A DNA stretch of 64,000 nucleotides, taken from Ktedonobacter racemifer DSM 44963. Its GTDB lineage: Bacteria > Chloroflexota > Ktedonobacteria > Ktedonobacterales > Ktedonobacteraceae. Under the pieces are notes generated by a model. It was given only the letters and a program-made list of their open reading frames with translations. It was not told the DNA's origin and did not search any database. The stretch is from contig NZ_ADVG01000001.1 in assembly GCF_000178855.1 (NCBI RefSeq), positions 3,075,481 to 3,139,480 of the forward strand, written 5' to 3'. A program made the position numbers and the translations under genes. Of the stretch, positions 53,225 through 61,769 are shown piece after piece (the stretch's first letter is position 1; the number at the start of each line of letters is the position of its first letter).

Positions 53225-53342
53225 CTTCGCAAGCTCTCCTCATATGCATAAAGGCAATAGTATATTTGAAACGCAAATAGACGATTCATTTCATAGTTGT
53301 AACATCCCTATTGTACCATACGCCTCAGGCAAGAAGGTGTAT

Positions 53343-53450
53343 GGGTAAGGGTGTGTGAGATGGTGGGCCTGGCGGAGCCAGGCCCACCATCTCACACACC
53401 CTTACCCGGTGGCAAAGCCTATATCTCTTACCAACGGCGAGCTTGCGAGC
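53343..53450. repeat. composite palindrome (copy I)
   Basis: Perfect 31-bp arms at 53343-53373 and 53377-53407 (GGGTAAGGGTGTGTGAGATG...) around GGA, then after 28 nt GGCGAGCTTGCGAGC (53436-53450), identical to the motif in copy G. It lies between divergent genes. Confidence 0.88.
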
Positions 53451-53897
53451 TGGAAAAGGCCAGAAATAGCGCTTGACTTGCGACTGAGGGCATGTTATCC
53501 TCAACTATATGACACGACAGCATATGCGCCAGGTCACCGCGCGCGCCAGCGCCGGGCGACTGGCCCATCATCACCTCATTCCATCAATCCTCGGCCATGT
53601 GGTGGCCGCATAAGCCTGGCGTAGCGCTTATGCGGCGAGAAGTAGCGCCGAGCCTCCATTCTCAGGATATTCCTGTCCTGCGATAGATTCTGCTGCCTTT
53701 GGCATGGCTACTTTTTCGTCCTCTGTTTCTTAGCCCTTTTTCCACCCTTCCATGGGACATAGCGTGTGGGCTATGTGCTACCCTTGCCCGTGTAAGCCAT
53801 CCGCGCCAGGTACTCTCTCACGTCTGTTGCTTCCTACAGAAGCACTCACTAGCGTTCCCTTTACCTACTATCTCATGAGAGGGAGTATCTAGAAGCC
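53451..53897. other. long intergenic region with one hairpin
   Basis: No convincing gene. A 34-codon frame at 53509-53613 lacks a ribosome site. GCCGCATAAG (53605-53614) pairs with CTTATGCGGC (53627-53636). The MFS start at 53898 is preceded by GAGGGAGTATC. Confidence 0.5.
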
Positions 53898-55154
53898 ATG
53901 AATGACTCAGTTAGGGAATCCTCGACAGAGGACACTTTATCCGCCAGCATATCCCAGGCGCGCCCCTGGCGTCGCTGGCTGACCGCTTTCTTTGGTTATA
54001 CCGCATCCTCGCGCGTACAGCTGACCAGCGCTATCTGGATGATCTACCTGGCGGCGCAGGGATATAGCCCCTTTGTGATTGGTCTGTTTGAAATGACTTT
54101 TCACATCGCCAAGTTCGTCGCCGAGGTGCCAACCGGGATCTTCGCGGACTTGCTGGGACGCCGCAAAAGCCTGATTCTCTATTGTCTGATTAGCGCAGTA
54201 GATAGCCTACTCTATCTTCATCCCACGGCGCCCTTTATGCTCCTGGCATTCGCGCTCTCGGGCATCTCACTCGCCTTCCTGGGTGGGGCCAACGATGCTC
54301 TGCTCTGGACCCTGACTGGCTATGCCGATGCTCAGCGCCAAGCACAGCTATATAGCAAGCTCATGAGCTGGACGCTGATGGTTAGCCTGGTAAGTGAGAT
54401 GATAGGCGCCACGCTGGGAGGATATCTGGGCGGCATCATGCAAACCCTGCCGTTTATCTGTGGAGCGCTTGTCAGCCTGGTCTCCATTCTACCGCTCTGT
54501 CTGTTGCCAGAGGGTATAGAAGAGCGCCAGCCAGAGGAGCGCATTAATGTCCTAGCTCACCTGGGCAGCGGCCTGCGTACTGTCTGGAACACACCTGCGA
54601 TCCTGGGACTGATCCTGATCTCAGGGCTTACGGAGAGTTGTGGCACTACAATCTACTTCTATGTCCAGTTGCAACTGCATGGCCTGGGCTTCGCTCTGAG
54701 CGCGATAGGATTGATCATCGCGCTGAGCAAAGTTAGCCAGTTTCTTTTCACGGCCATGGTGCCTGCGATGATGCGCAAGATTCCAGAGCGCTGGCTGCTG
54801 CCCCTGGCTGTCCTAGCCCAGGCAGCGGGTCTGCTTTTGATGATGCAGCCACAGATGATCCCAAGCTTACTGGGGTTCTTGATCTTCTTCCAGGCCGCGA
54901 CCGCTGTGCTCTATCCAGCACTCAGCACCTATATCAACCAGCGCTGTCCCGAGGCTCAGCGCGCCACTGTCCTCTCGTTTCAAACGGGGCTCTTTAGCCT
55001 GGCCATGATCGTGCTTTTCCCGCTGTTTGGACTAGGTATCACACACTCCTCGTACAGCGCAGTCTATGGCTGGACTGTGCTCGCACTGCTCCTGGGAGGG
55101 CTGGGAACAGTCTTCCTGGTACGCCTGCGCCAATGGCATGTAAAAATGAAGTAG
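53898..55154 (+). CDS. MFS transporter
   Basis: 418 residues, twelve predicted helices. Early part: FFGYTASSRVQLTSAIWMIY and, between helices 2 and 3, FVAEVPTGIFADLLGRRKSL, a motif A variant typical of drug-efflux or DHA-like MFS. Cytoplasmic N-terminus of about 30 residues. Substrate unknown; multidrug efflux is a guess from the motif. The last codons (ATG AAG TAG) are part of palindrome J, so the 3' end of the gene is shared with that structure. Confidence 0.85.
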   Translation: MNDSVRESSTEDTLSASISQARPWRRWLTAFFGYTASSRVQLTSAIWMIYLAAQGYSPFVIGLFEMTFHIAKFVAEVPTGIFADLLGRRKSLILYCLISAVDSLLYLHPTAPFMLLAFALSGISLAFLGGANDALLWTLTGYADAQRQAQLYSKLMSWTLMVSLVSEMIGATLGGYLGGIMQTLPFICGALVSLVSILPLCLLPEGIEERQPEERINVLAHLGSGLRTVWNTPAILGLILISGLTESCGTTIYFYVQLQLHGLGFALSAIGLIIALSKVSQFLFTAMVPAMMRKIPERWLLPLAVLAQAAGLLLMMQPQMIPSLLGFLIFFQAATAVLYPALSTYINQRCPEAQRATVLSFQTGLFSLAMIVLFPLFGLGITHSSYSAVYGWTVLALLLGGLGTVFLVRLRQWHVKMK

Positions 55155-55210
55155 CGTAAATAAATGTGGTGCAGGCTTTGCCTGCACCACATTTATTTAC
55201 GCTACTTCAT
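55146..55210. repeat. 31-bp-arm palindrome (copy J), likely bidirectional terminator
   Basis: Perfect arms at 55146-55176 and 55180-55210 (ATGAAGTAGCGTAAATAAAT...) around TTT. It begins inside the MFS gene and ends 8 bp before the thiolase stop; the genes converge. Confidence 0.88.
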
Positions 55211-55217
55211 TAAAAAA

Positions 55218-56402
55218 CTATACCTCGACGGAGAGCGCGACTGCCCCACCGCCACCCAGGCAGAGGGTTGCCAGGCCGCGACCGCCACCTCGGCGCTTCA
55301 ATTCATGAATCAGGGTAATCAAGACACGTGAGCCACTGGAGCCGATGGGGTGGCCCAGGGCAATAGCGCCACCATTGACATTCACGCGCTCCCAATCCCA
55401 GTCCAGCTCTTTGCCATTGGCAAGCGCCTGGGCCGCAAAGGCCTCGTTGACCTCGATCAGGTCGAAGTCGCTTAACTGCATACCTGTGCGCTCCAGCAGG
55501 CGACGAACGGCACGCGTGGGGGCTGCGAAGATATAGCGCGGTGTGATGGCCGCCGAGGCATACCCCGTAATTCGGGCCAGGACGGGCAAGCCCTGCGCCT
55601 GCGCAAAGGCCTGATCAACAACGACCGTCGCCGAGGCTCCATCGCTTAGACCAGGAGCATTACCAGCCGTCACCGTACCATCCTCTAGAAAAGCTGGCGA
55701 GAGACGCGCCAGCGCCTCACGTGAGGTATCGCTACGAATAGGCTCGTCGTTTTCAACCAGCAAAGAACCCTTCTTCTGTCGCACCTCAACTGGCACGATC
55801 TCCTCTTTAAAGCGGCCCTCGGCTGTAGCTGCCGCCGCGCGCTGGTGACTGCGCAGCGCCAGCTGGTCCTGCTCCTCGCGCGTGACGCCAAACTTCTCGG
55901 CGATAATCTCTGCCTCATTGCCCATATGGATATCTTCAAAGGCGCACCAGAGGCCATCACGGACCACAGAGTCAATGATTTTGCCATCACCCATGCGGTA
56001 ACCAGTACGCGCTTTGGGCAAGAGATAGGGGGCATTGCTCATGCTCTCCATGCCGCCCGCGATATACGCCTGGCCATCGCCCGCACGAATGGCCTGCGCC
56101 GCCAGCATGACGGCTTTGAGACCCGAGCCACAGACTTTGTTGATTGTGAAGGCGGGAATATCATCGGGAAGGCCCGCGTGGATGGCGGCCTGGCGGCCCG
56201 GCGCCTGCCCAATGCCCGCGCTCACGACATTGCCCATGATGACCTCATCCAGGCTACTGGGGTCGATACCTGCGCGCTTTACAGCTTCTTTTATGGCGAT
56301 AGCCCCCAACTGGGGGGCTGTAAAACTGGCGAGACTACCAAGGAACTTGCCTGTCGGCGTCCTTGCCGCGCCTACGATTACCGGAATATGTTCTTCGGTC
56401 AT
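55218..56402 (-). CDS. acetyl-CoA acetyltransferase (thiolase)
   Basis: 394 residues from ATG 56402 (AGGAG upstream; a longer frame adds 5 residues). Nucleophile Cys91 in [15 protein letters not shown], His in [15 protein letters not shown], and second Cys in [14 protein letters not shown]. It also has [14 protein letters not shown] and [11 protein letters not shown]. It makes or splits acetoacetyl-CoA; biosynthetic or degradative use cannot be told. It fits with the acyl-CoA genes elsewhere in the window. Downstream of the anti-sigma gene but probably its own transcript. Confidence 0.95.
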   Translation of the reverse strand: MTEEHIPVIVGAARTPTGKFLGSLASFTAPQLGAIAIKEAVKRAGIDPSSLDEVIMGNVVSAGIGQAPGRQAAIHAGLPDDIPAFTINKVCGSGLKAVMLAAQAIRAGDGQAYIAGGMESMSNAPYLLPKARTGYRMGDGKIIDSVVRDGLWCAFEDIHMGNEAEIIAEKFGVTREEQDQLALRSHQRAAAATAEGRFKEEIVPVEVRQKKGSLLVENDEPIRSDTSREALARLSPAFLEDGTVTAGNAPGLSDGASATVVVDQAFAQAQGLPVLARITGYASAAITPRYIFAAPTRAVRRLLERTGMQLSDFDLIEVNEAFAAQALANGKELDWDWERVNVNGGAIALGHPIGSSGSRVLITLIHELKRRGGGRGLATLCLGGGGAVALSVEV

Positions 56403-56497
56403 GCGAGTTCTCCTCATGCTAATGCCACACCGATGTGGCCATAGGGTCTAGCAAACTTCTATCTTATTCTATCTTTTATGACCGAGAAGGGGCAAAT

Positions 56498-57481
56498 CTA
56501 AGGCTTTTGCGGTAACTCGCCCATCTTAAAGCCAGGGGGTACCTGCATGTCCCAGAGGCTCTCAGGGACCTGCTGCTGCGTGAGCACTTCAAGGGTATCA
56601 TACATCGGCTTCTCGCCAGAGGAAGGCTTCTGCTCCAGCACATTAACGGGCATATAATGCATATCAAGCAGAAGAATATCGTCATTCTGGTAGCGAATCT
56701 GATAGACCTCTCGTCCCTGGAAGGTTCCCTTACCGATATAACTGGCGCGCCCCGCCGCGATATTCGCCCGTAATTTTTGCAGATCAAACATAGAGTTGCT
56801 GTCGACCCAGTTGTCAGCATCCCATTGCGCCACGTGATTCATCATGTCTTTCCCCAGGACTCCATGCTGGGCGTTGCCTACCGCTACAACATCCAGTTTA
56901 TCATCCATGACTGTCTCTACATGGAACATATTACTGGTGAAATCATGGTAGGTCTTGACCTGGTAGGATGCACCATCACTTGTCTGCTGCGTCTGGATAT
57001 GGTAGAGCACATAGCCGTTCCAGCTTACCTGAGATGGAATCTGGAACTCCTGCGCGGAGCGTAGAAAGAAGAGATAAGAGACCAGTAACACTCCCAGAGC
57101 CATCAGCGCGGCCGCCACCAGCATCGCAGGGCGCCAGCGTGCTCTCGCGTGCGCACGGCGTCTCTCTGGAAAGGCTACCGGGCGCGACTCGTCACTCGTT
57201 TTGCCGCGCTCCTGTGCGCGTGCGGCTATCGCGGCTCGAACCGCGGCATCAACACGCTCGGAGGGTTGTGATGGAGGGAGGTCAGCGACCAGGCGTGTTG
57301 CCTGCTGAACCTGGCGCATCTCTTGTGTACACGACTCACACCCACGCACATGCTGGGCGACGCTTCGTCGCTGCTCTGGCGTCAGATCATCCCACACAGC
57401 CAGGTAGAGGTGAACGATTTCGCAGGCCCGGGAATCGGTTTCATGTCCCGCAGGAAGGGGAGGGAGAAAAATATCATTCAT
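56498..57481 (-). CDS. anti-sigma factor, membrane-bound with zinc finger
   Basis: 327 residues. The cytoplasmic N-terminus has the ZAS-type site HVRGCESCTQEM (His-x3-Cys-x2-Cys). One membrane helix follows (AMLVAAALMALGVLLVSYLF). The external C-terminal 185 residues look like a lipoprotein-carrier/MucB-type beta fold (YQVKTYHDFTSNMFHVETVM). The ATG overlaps the sigma gene stop (ATGA), the usual arrangement for a sigma and its anti-sigma. The external domain may sense envelope state. Fairly sure by context and motif. Confidence 0.88.
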   Translation of the reverse strand: MNDIFLPPLPAGHETDSRACEIVHLYLAVWDDLTPEQRRSVAQHVRGCESCTQEMRQVQQATRLVADLPPSQPSERVDAAVRAAIAARAQERGKTSDESRPVAFPERRRAHARARWRPAMLVAAALMALGVLLVSYLFFLRSAQEFQIPSQVSWNGYVLYHIQTQQTSDGASYQVKTYHDFTSNMFHVETVMDDKLDVVAVGNAQHGVLGKDMMNHVAQWDADNWVDSNSMFDLQKLRANIAAGRASYIGKGTFQGREVYQIRYQNDDILLLDMHYMPVNVLEQKPSSGEKPMYDTLEVLTQQQVPESLWDMQVPPGFKMGELPQKP

Positions 57482-58224
57482 TTTCGCCGCTCCTGCACAC
57501 TCGCATTACTCTTATTCAATCGCTTGTATTGTTCCATAAACATCTTTTTGGCCCGGGAAATGCGCGTCGCGGCGGCATTTGGCGAGATTTCCATAATAGC
57601 TGCGATCTCCTGGTAGGGGACCCCTTGTGCAGCATGTAGCACAAGCGCAGCCGCGTACTCCTCGGGCATGTTGGCCAGGGTTAGACGGATATGCTCACGT
57701 TCAGCGATCTCTGGGATACCACCACTATCAGCTAAAAGGAGGGAGGCGTCATCGCTCACATCATCATCATTTTCGGCCTGGCGCGAGCGGCGTGAAAGGG
57801 GCCACCAGGAGATACGTTTGCGTCGACGCAGTTGATCAACACATAAATTGGTCGCGATCCGGTACAGCCAGGACGACAAATGATCTCGCTCATAGAGTCC
57901 ATCCCAGGCACTGCACGCACGTATAAAGACCTCTTGTGTTATATCATCGGCATCTTCCACGTTTCCAAGCAGGCGATAGACATAGGAATGTATGGGGCGT
58001 CGGAACTGTTCATAGAGCTTTTCCAGGGCCAGTTCATCGCTAAACGCTCTATCTCCTGGTCGATCCGCAGATTTTTCCACAGGCATGCTGGCTGCTACTT
58101 TCTCTCGTTGCTCAGTCTTTTCCAGACATAGCTCAGGGCGCACCTGTAGTATAGCAGGAACCACCATCGATGGAAACATACCGCTGTTTACTCCTTCATT
58201 CCCAGGAACTTGTGAAGCCTTCAC
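57478..58224 (-). CDS. ECF sigma factor
   Basis: 248 residues. Region 2: RPIHSYVYRLLGNVEDADDI then TQEVFIRACSAWDGL and RDHLSSWLYRIATNLCVDQL. Region 4: RLTLANMPEEYAAALVLHAA then GVPYQEIAAIMEISPNAAAT. The N-terminal 75 residues are an extension; an internal ATG at 58086 could be the true start. It redirects RNA polymerase when released by the membrane anti-sigma factor encoded next. Palindrome K lies just upstream of the 58224 start. Confidence 0.93.
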   Translation of the reverse strand: MKASQVPGNEGVNSGMFPSMVVPAILQVRPELCLEKTEQREKVAASMPVEKSADRPGDRAFSDELALEKLYEQFRRPIHSYVYRLLGNVEDADDITQEVFIRACSAWDGLYERDHLSSWLYRIATNLCVDQLRRRKRISWWPLSRRSRQAENDDDVSDDASLLLADSGGIPEIAEREHIRLTLANMPEEYAAALVLHAAQGVPYQEIAAIMEISPNAAATRISRAKKMFMEQYKRLNKSNASVQERRK

Positions 58225-58228
58225 TACT

Positions 58229-58299
58229 CACGCCTGCGGCGCTCGTAGGATCGTGGTATTGTGGTGTGTATTGCGGGCAAAGCCCACAATACCACGATC
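58229..58299. repeat. composite palindrome, imperfect (copy K)
   Basis: Motif CACGCCTGCGGCGCTCG (58229-58245), then arms GATCGTGGTATTGTGG (58249-58264) and CCACAATACCACGATC (58284-58299). Between them sit 10 extra bases and an inner GGGC-AAA-GCCC. It looks like a copy with an insertion in one arm. Confidence 0.72.
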
Positions 58300-58359
58300 A
58301 AATCATACACCATACTCACGTTGGAGTGTGGCTACTTTTACGGCTAAGCAAAGAAACCC

Positions 58360-58422
58360 AAGTATCCAGATAGAAAAGCCGCTCTCTTCGTCGAAGAGAG
58401 CGGCTTTTCTATCTGGATACTT
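58360..58422. terminator. 31-bp-arm hairpin downstream of the Gln-rich membrane protein gene
   Basis: Perfect arms (58360-58390 with 58392-58422; AAGTATCCAGATAGAAAAGC...) meeting at a single central T. It starts 6 bp past the stop at 58428. No GTAA edge or flanking motif, so it is a terminator rather than a member of the composite family. Confidence 0.75.
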
Positions 58423-58427
58423 AATTT

Positions 58428-59084
58428 TTACCAGTTCTGGCCAGAGCCATTCTGCTGCCAGGAGGGCATGGGCGTAGCCTGCCACTGATTCTGCTGGTCG
58501 AACTCCTGTTGACCTTGCCACTGGCCCTGCGGCATCGCCATCTGTCCGCCCGTTGGCCACTGGTTTTGCGCCTCAGGTGCCACCCCGTTTTGCCACATCC
58601 CCTGCGAGCCATCCATCTGGCCATTTGGCCACTGCATAGGAGCTGGAAGAGCCTGCCAGGGCTGCTGAAGCCCCATGTCCTGCTCGCCTACCTGCGCCTG
58701 CATCGACATCTGCGCACGAATCTCCTGGATCGGCAGCTGCTCCTGGATCTTCTGCCAACGCCTCGCCATCATTCTCCACCCTACGACGCCTACAAGCAAT
58801 ACAATCAAATAGACGATATTGACGACACCTATACCCTCCAGGAGGACCAGGGAGATCTTCGAGCGAAAGATAATTCCTACAGCTACATCAACGATTACCA
58901 GAGCCGCCGCGTAATTCGGCACCTCACGCTGCATCTTCTCAAGCTCGTGCTCAAGGTCCAATAATTCGCACTTTCGGATGTGCTTGATCCGTTTTGACCA
59001 GCGCACCAGGGCAATAATTGCGACGATCAAAAATAATAAGAAAATAACACCCATGATCGCAAGATCACGAATACTTGCTAACAT
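58428..59084 (-). CDS. membrane protein with Gln/Met/Pro/Trp-rich tail
   Basis: 218 residues; GAAGGAG precedes the ATG. Three membrane segments (IMGVIFLLFLIVAIIALV; AALVIVDVAVGIIF; GVVNIVYLIVLLVGVVG), with a charged helical loop (LLDLEHELEKMQREVP) after the first. The last 90 residues are low-complexity (QWPNGQMDGSQGMWQNG...), rich in Gln, Trp, Met and Gly. Not recognised. Such tails may mediate self-association. Single gene, own terminator. Confidence 0.75.
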   Translation of the reverse strand: MLASIRDLAIMGVIFLLFLIVAIIALVRWSKRIKHIRKCELLDLEHELEKMQREVPNYAAALVIVDVAVGIIFRSKISLVLLEGIGVVNIVYLIVLLVGVVGWRMMARRWQKIQEQLPIQEIRAQMSMQAQVGEQDMGLQQPWQALPAPMQWPNGQMDGSQGMWQNGVAPEAQNQWPTGGQMAMPQGQWQGQQEFDQQNQWQATPMPSWQQNGSGQNW

Positions 59085-59378
59085 GCTTGCAGCTCCTTCG
59101 TCGTCCCAAATGCAGATATCTAACGTCTATTTTACGCGCACCTCCTCCACACTTCACATCCCCTCCCGGCGTCTATGCGCTTTCACTCTATTCCAACGCA
59201 ACAGAGCGCCAGGCACAGGAAATGATGACTTTTTACCTACTCGCTATCAGGTATTTAGTCCTGTCTTGACAGAGCAAACCGAAGTATTTACGCTACAAAC
59301 GAGCATATTGCGTAACAAACAGATAGGCACTTCCCAATGAAGGACCTTTGGTCGAGAGAAAAGAGGACACACGAACCT

Positions 59379-59918
59379 ATGGCTCAGAGCTATTGCGACT
59401 TGGCCCGCGAGCATCCGCTGCACCAGGCATACCATGATCAGGAGTATGGTTTTCCCCTCGCCACCGACGCCGCCCTCTTCGAGCGCCTGGCCCTGGAGAT
59501 CAACCAGGCAGGTCTCTCCTGGCAGACTATTTTAAAGAAGAAGGAGAACTTTCAGCGCGCCTTTGAAGGCTTTGATCTTGATCGAGTTGCGAGTTATGGA
59601 CCACAGGAGGAAGAGCGGCTCCTCAGTGATGCGGGCATCATTCGCAATCGCCTGAAGGTCCGCGCTGTGATTGAGAATGCGCGCCGCCTCGTCGTCCTGC
59701 GAGAGCAGCATGGCTCCTTCGCGAACTGGCTCACGCTTCATCATCCTCTAAATAAGGAGCAGTGGGTCAAACTCTTCAAAAAGAACTTTGTTTTTACGGG
59801 TGGCGAGATCGTCAATGAATTCCTCATGAGCACAGGCTATCTGCCCGGCGCGCACCAGGACAGTTGCCCCATCTATCACCAGATCCTGACCCTCAATCCC
59901 CCCTGGTCCCAACAATAG
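59379..59918 (+). CDS. tag: DNA-3-methyladenine glycosylase I
   Basis: 179 residues from ATG 59379; an in-frame ATG at 59337 would add 14 residues not seen in the family. HQAYHDQEYGFPLATDAALF, LEINQAGLSWQTILKKKENF and FEGFDLDRVASYG are Tag hallmarks, including the Glu and Trp of the base pocket; PGAHQDSCPIY holds the C-terminal zinc ligands. The first zinc Cys (Cys6 in SYCDLA) is present. It removes 3-methyladenine from alkylated DNA. Its stop codon lies in a direct repeat of the following hairpin region. Confidence 0.93.
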   Translation: MAQSYCDLAREHPLHQAYHDQEYGFPLATDAALFERLALEINQAGLSWQTILKKKENFQRAFEGFDLDRVASYGPQEEERLLSDAGIIRNRLKVRAVIENARRLVVLREQHGSFANWLTLHHPLNKEQWVKLFKKNFVFTGGEIVNEFLMSTGYLPGAHQDSCPIYHQILTLNPPWSQQ

Positions 59919-59990
59919 CCACGTACGCCAGAGCGCAGCTCCAGTAGCCACGTACGCCAGTAGCAGGCCCGCTCCTGGCGTACGTGGCTA
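59916..59990. repeat. two direct and one inverted copy of a 16-bp sequence
   Basis: TAGCCACGTACGCCAG occurs at 59916-59931 and 59945-59960, and inverted at 59975-59990. The third copy can pair with either of the first two, giving two alternative hairpins between convergent genes. Confidence 0.8.
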
Positions 59991-60001
59991 CTCTGTTATT
60001 G

Positions 60002-60679
60002 TTATCGCACTGGTGGGCGGTAGTTCTCGACTTTGATGGTATCAACCTCTTCAAGTGGCACATTCTGATTGTACTCAGGCGTTCCACGCTCGACTGTGTC
60101 TTCATCGTGGAAACTTGCTGCCGGGAGCGAGGACTGAGCTTGCGTATCCCCCGGCTGCAATTGTGCCATGCGCTCGGTCGCGTCATAGGCGCCATGCTGC
60201 TTCAGCATCTGCCGTGCCTCGTCATAGCGCTCATTGCTCTTCACGGTGACAATGGTGCGACCATGCTCCAGTTCTCCCTGATAGTAATGTGCCTCGTCTT
60301 CGGGTACGCCCATACCAATCAGCATACCCACAAAGCCACCCGCCATAGCTCCCAGCGCGGCTCCTCCCAGCGCGGCAAAGATGATCCCACCCGCGATGGC
60401 AGGGCCCACACCCGGAATGACTGAGATCGCGACAGCCGTCAGAACGCTGCTTAAGGCACCACCGCCGATGGCGCCTGCCGCCGCCCCAATCGCGGACTCG
60501 GTCGAGATCTTTTTCTCGCTCTCCTGAGTATCAAGATGACGATAGAGAAAGCCTATTTGCTGATCCGTAAAGCCCGCCCGGCGCAAATCCTCCAATGCCT
60601 CCTCGGCCTTTTCCCGCTTCTCAAAGACACCGATCACCATGGGTTGTGCCATAACAGACATCGATTCATCTATATTCAT
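60002..60679 (-). CDS. general stress 17M-like protein with glycine-zipper core
   Basis: 225 residues from the ATG at 60679 (GAAGGTG upstream). Residues 12-50 match the GS17M/YflT-type domain: MVIGVFEKREKAEEALEDLR then AGFTDQQIGFL. A long Gly/Ala-rich hydrophobic middle follows (GAAAGAIGGGALSSVLTAVA..., GGAALGAMAGGFVGMLIGMG), a glycine-zipper that may insert in membranes. The C-terminal VTVKSNERYDEARQMLKQHG repeats the ferredoxin-like pattern. Role in stress is by family only. Confidence 0.8.
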   Translation of the reverse strand: MNIDESMSVMAQPMVIGVFEKREKAEEALEDLRRAGFTDQQIGFLYRHLDTQESEKKISTESAIGAAAGAIGGGALSSVLTAVAISVIPGVGPAIAGGIIFAALGGAALGAMAGGFVGMLIGMGVPEDEAHYYQGELEHGRTIVTVKSNERYDEARQMLKQHGAYDATERMAQLQPGDTQAQSSLPAASFHDEDTVERGTPEYNQNVPLEEVDTIKVENYRPPVR

Positions 60680-60932
60680 TTGCACCTTCACTTTCACGCA
60701 TAACCATTTTTATATCAACATACATAGATACACGTATGCGAAGCGCAAACCGCTCCTGTCGCCAACAGTCTGATACACTATTATACAGCTTTCCGCTTTT
60801 CTTGCAATTTATTTCATTACATCCGTCAACACAAAAAATTTCCTTCATCTACATACACATACATCAATATTACAAACAAGTATTAGCTAAACTGATACTT
60901 CTTAAACACATCGAAGGATGCTCCTACAGCCA

Positions 60933-60962
60933 TTGACAGATTAGCTTGATTAGGAATACTAT
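60933..60962 (+). promoter_or_regulatory. candidate sigma-A-type promoter
   Basis: TTGACA (60933-60938), an 18-nt spacer, TACTAT (60957-60962), 91 nt ahead of the HEPN-like gene, in an AT-rich 370-bp divergent gap that otherwise shows no gene. Confidence 0.5.
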
Positions 60963-61052
60963 GTTCGGGATAGCATTACTTAATAATCAATGCTATACAA
61001 CACCTCGTAAAACGTGCCTATGTTTCGGCACCCTGTAGAAGGAACACTTACC

Positions 61053-61637
61053 ATGTCTAACATGCATGAAATGCCCAACCATCGATACAGCGATCATGAC
61101 TCCACTGAAAGCGATCTAGAAGCTCTCCTCCTAGGTGGAGTAGAGTCACAGGATCAGACCCAGCAACCATTTGTTCATGCAGAGGCGGCATCGCCTGCGC
61201 CCTTTGAAGGTGAGGAGGATGAGGAGGACAGGGAGGTATACCCGGACCATGATGTTCAGGGTGCATTAGGGCTTTTCGCGGAGGCCGCACAGGATATGAC
61301 CACAGCCACGCTTGAAATTGGCCTGGGGCGTCATTTTGCCTGCGCCGATTACTGCAACCAGGTGGCGGAAAAGGCTGCGCAAGCCGTGAGCTTGCTCAAC
61401 ATTGGCCGCCGCTCTCCATATAATCATGACCTGCACGCACTGGGCGCACAGGTTGGAGCACCGGACTCAATTCAAGAGGAGATGGCCCGGCTCTCGCCGT
61501 TTCATCCCGAGACGTTCTACGCCGATACCCCTCCTGAAGAGGCCGATGAGGTCATCAGTGCCGATGAAGCGAGTAGCTATATTCAGAGCGCTCGCACAGT
61601 CCTACGCTGGGCACGTAATATTGTTTTGACAACGTAG
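61053..61637 (+). CDS. HEPN-domain-like protein
   Basis: 194 residues from the ATG at 61053 (AAGGA upstream); the frame opens at 61014. The N-terminal 75 residues are acidic and disordered. Then comes a HEPN-like helical bundle: HFACADYCNQVAEKAAQAVS, PYNHDLHALGAQVG, LSPFHPETFYADTPPEE, ending SYIQSARTVLRWARNIV. HEPN domains often form RNases of toxin systems with an Rx4-6H site, but here the usual R(Y)P is replaced (TFYAD) and no nucleotidyltransferase antitoxin is adjacent, so a non-catalytic role is likely. The domain call is by pattern. Confidence 0.62.
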   Translation: MSNMHEMPNHRYSDHDSTESDLEALLLGGVESQDQTQQPFVHAEAASPAPFEGEEDEEDREVYPDHDVQGALGLFAEAAQDMTTATLEIGLGRHFACADYCNQVAEKAAQAVSLLNIGRRSPYNHDLHALGAQVGAPDSIQEEMARLSPFHPETFYADTPPEEADEVISADEASSYIQSARTVLRWARNIVLTT

Positions 61638-61769
61638 TCATTGGTCGCGATTTGTAGCGCGACCAGGGTCCTGGCACGCAGGAAAAGGTACGCCTTATTC
61701 TTGACCTGTCGATGTGACAGAAGACAGACCATGGCAGGACCCACAAGCACAAGTGGAGGACACATCTTC

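Noticed and set aside
53509..53613. A 34-codon frame MTRQHMRQVTARAS... in the gap before the MFS gene
   Set aside because: No ribosome site, and its end lies in a hairpin; too little to call a gene.
61053..61637. HEPN toxin of a toxin-antitoxin pair
   Set aside because: No MNT-type or other antitoxin gene adjoins, and the RNase motif is missing; the next gene is ppdK.
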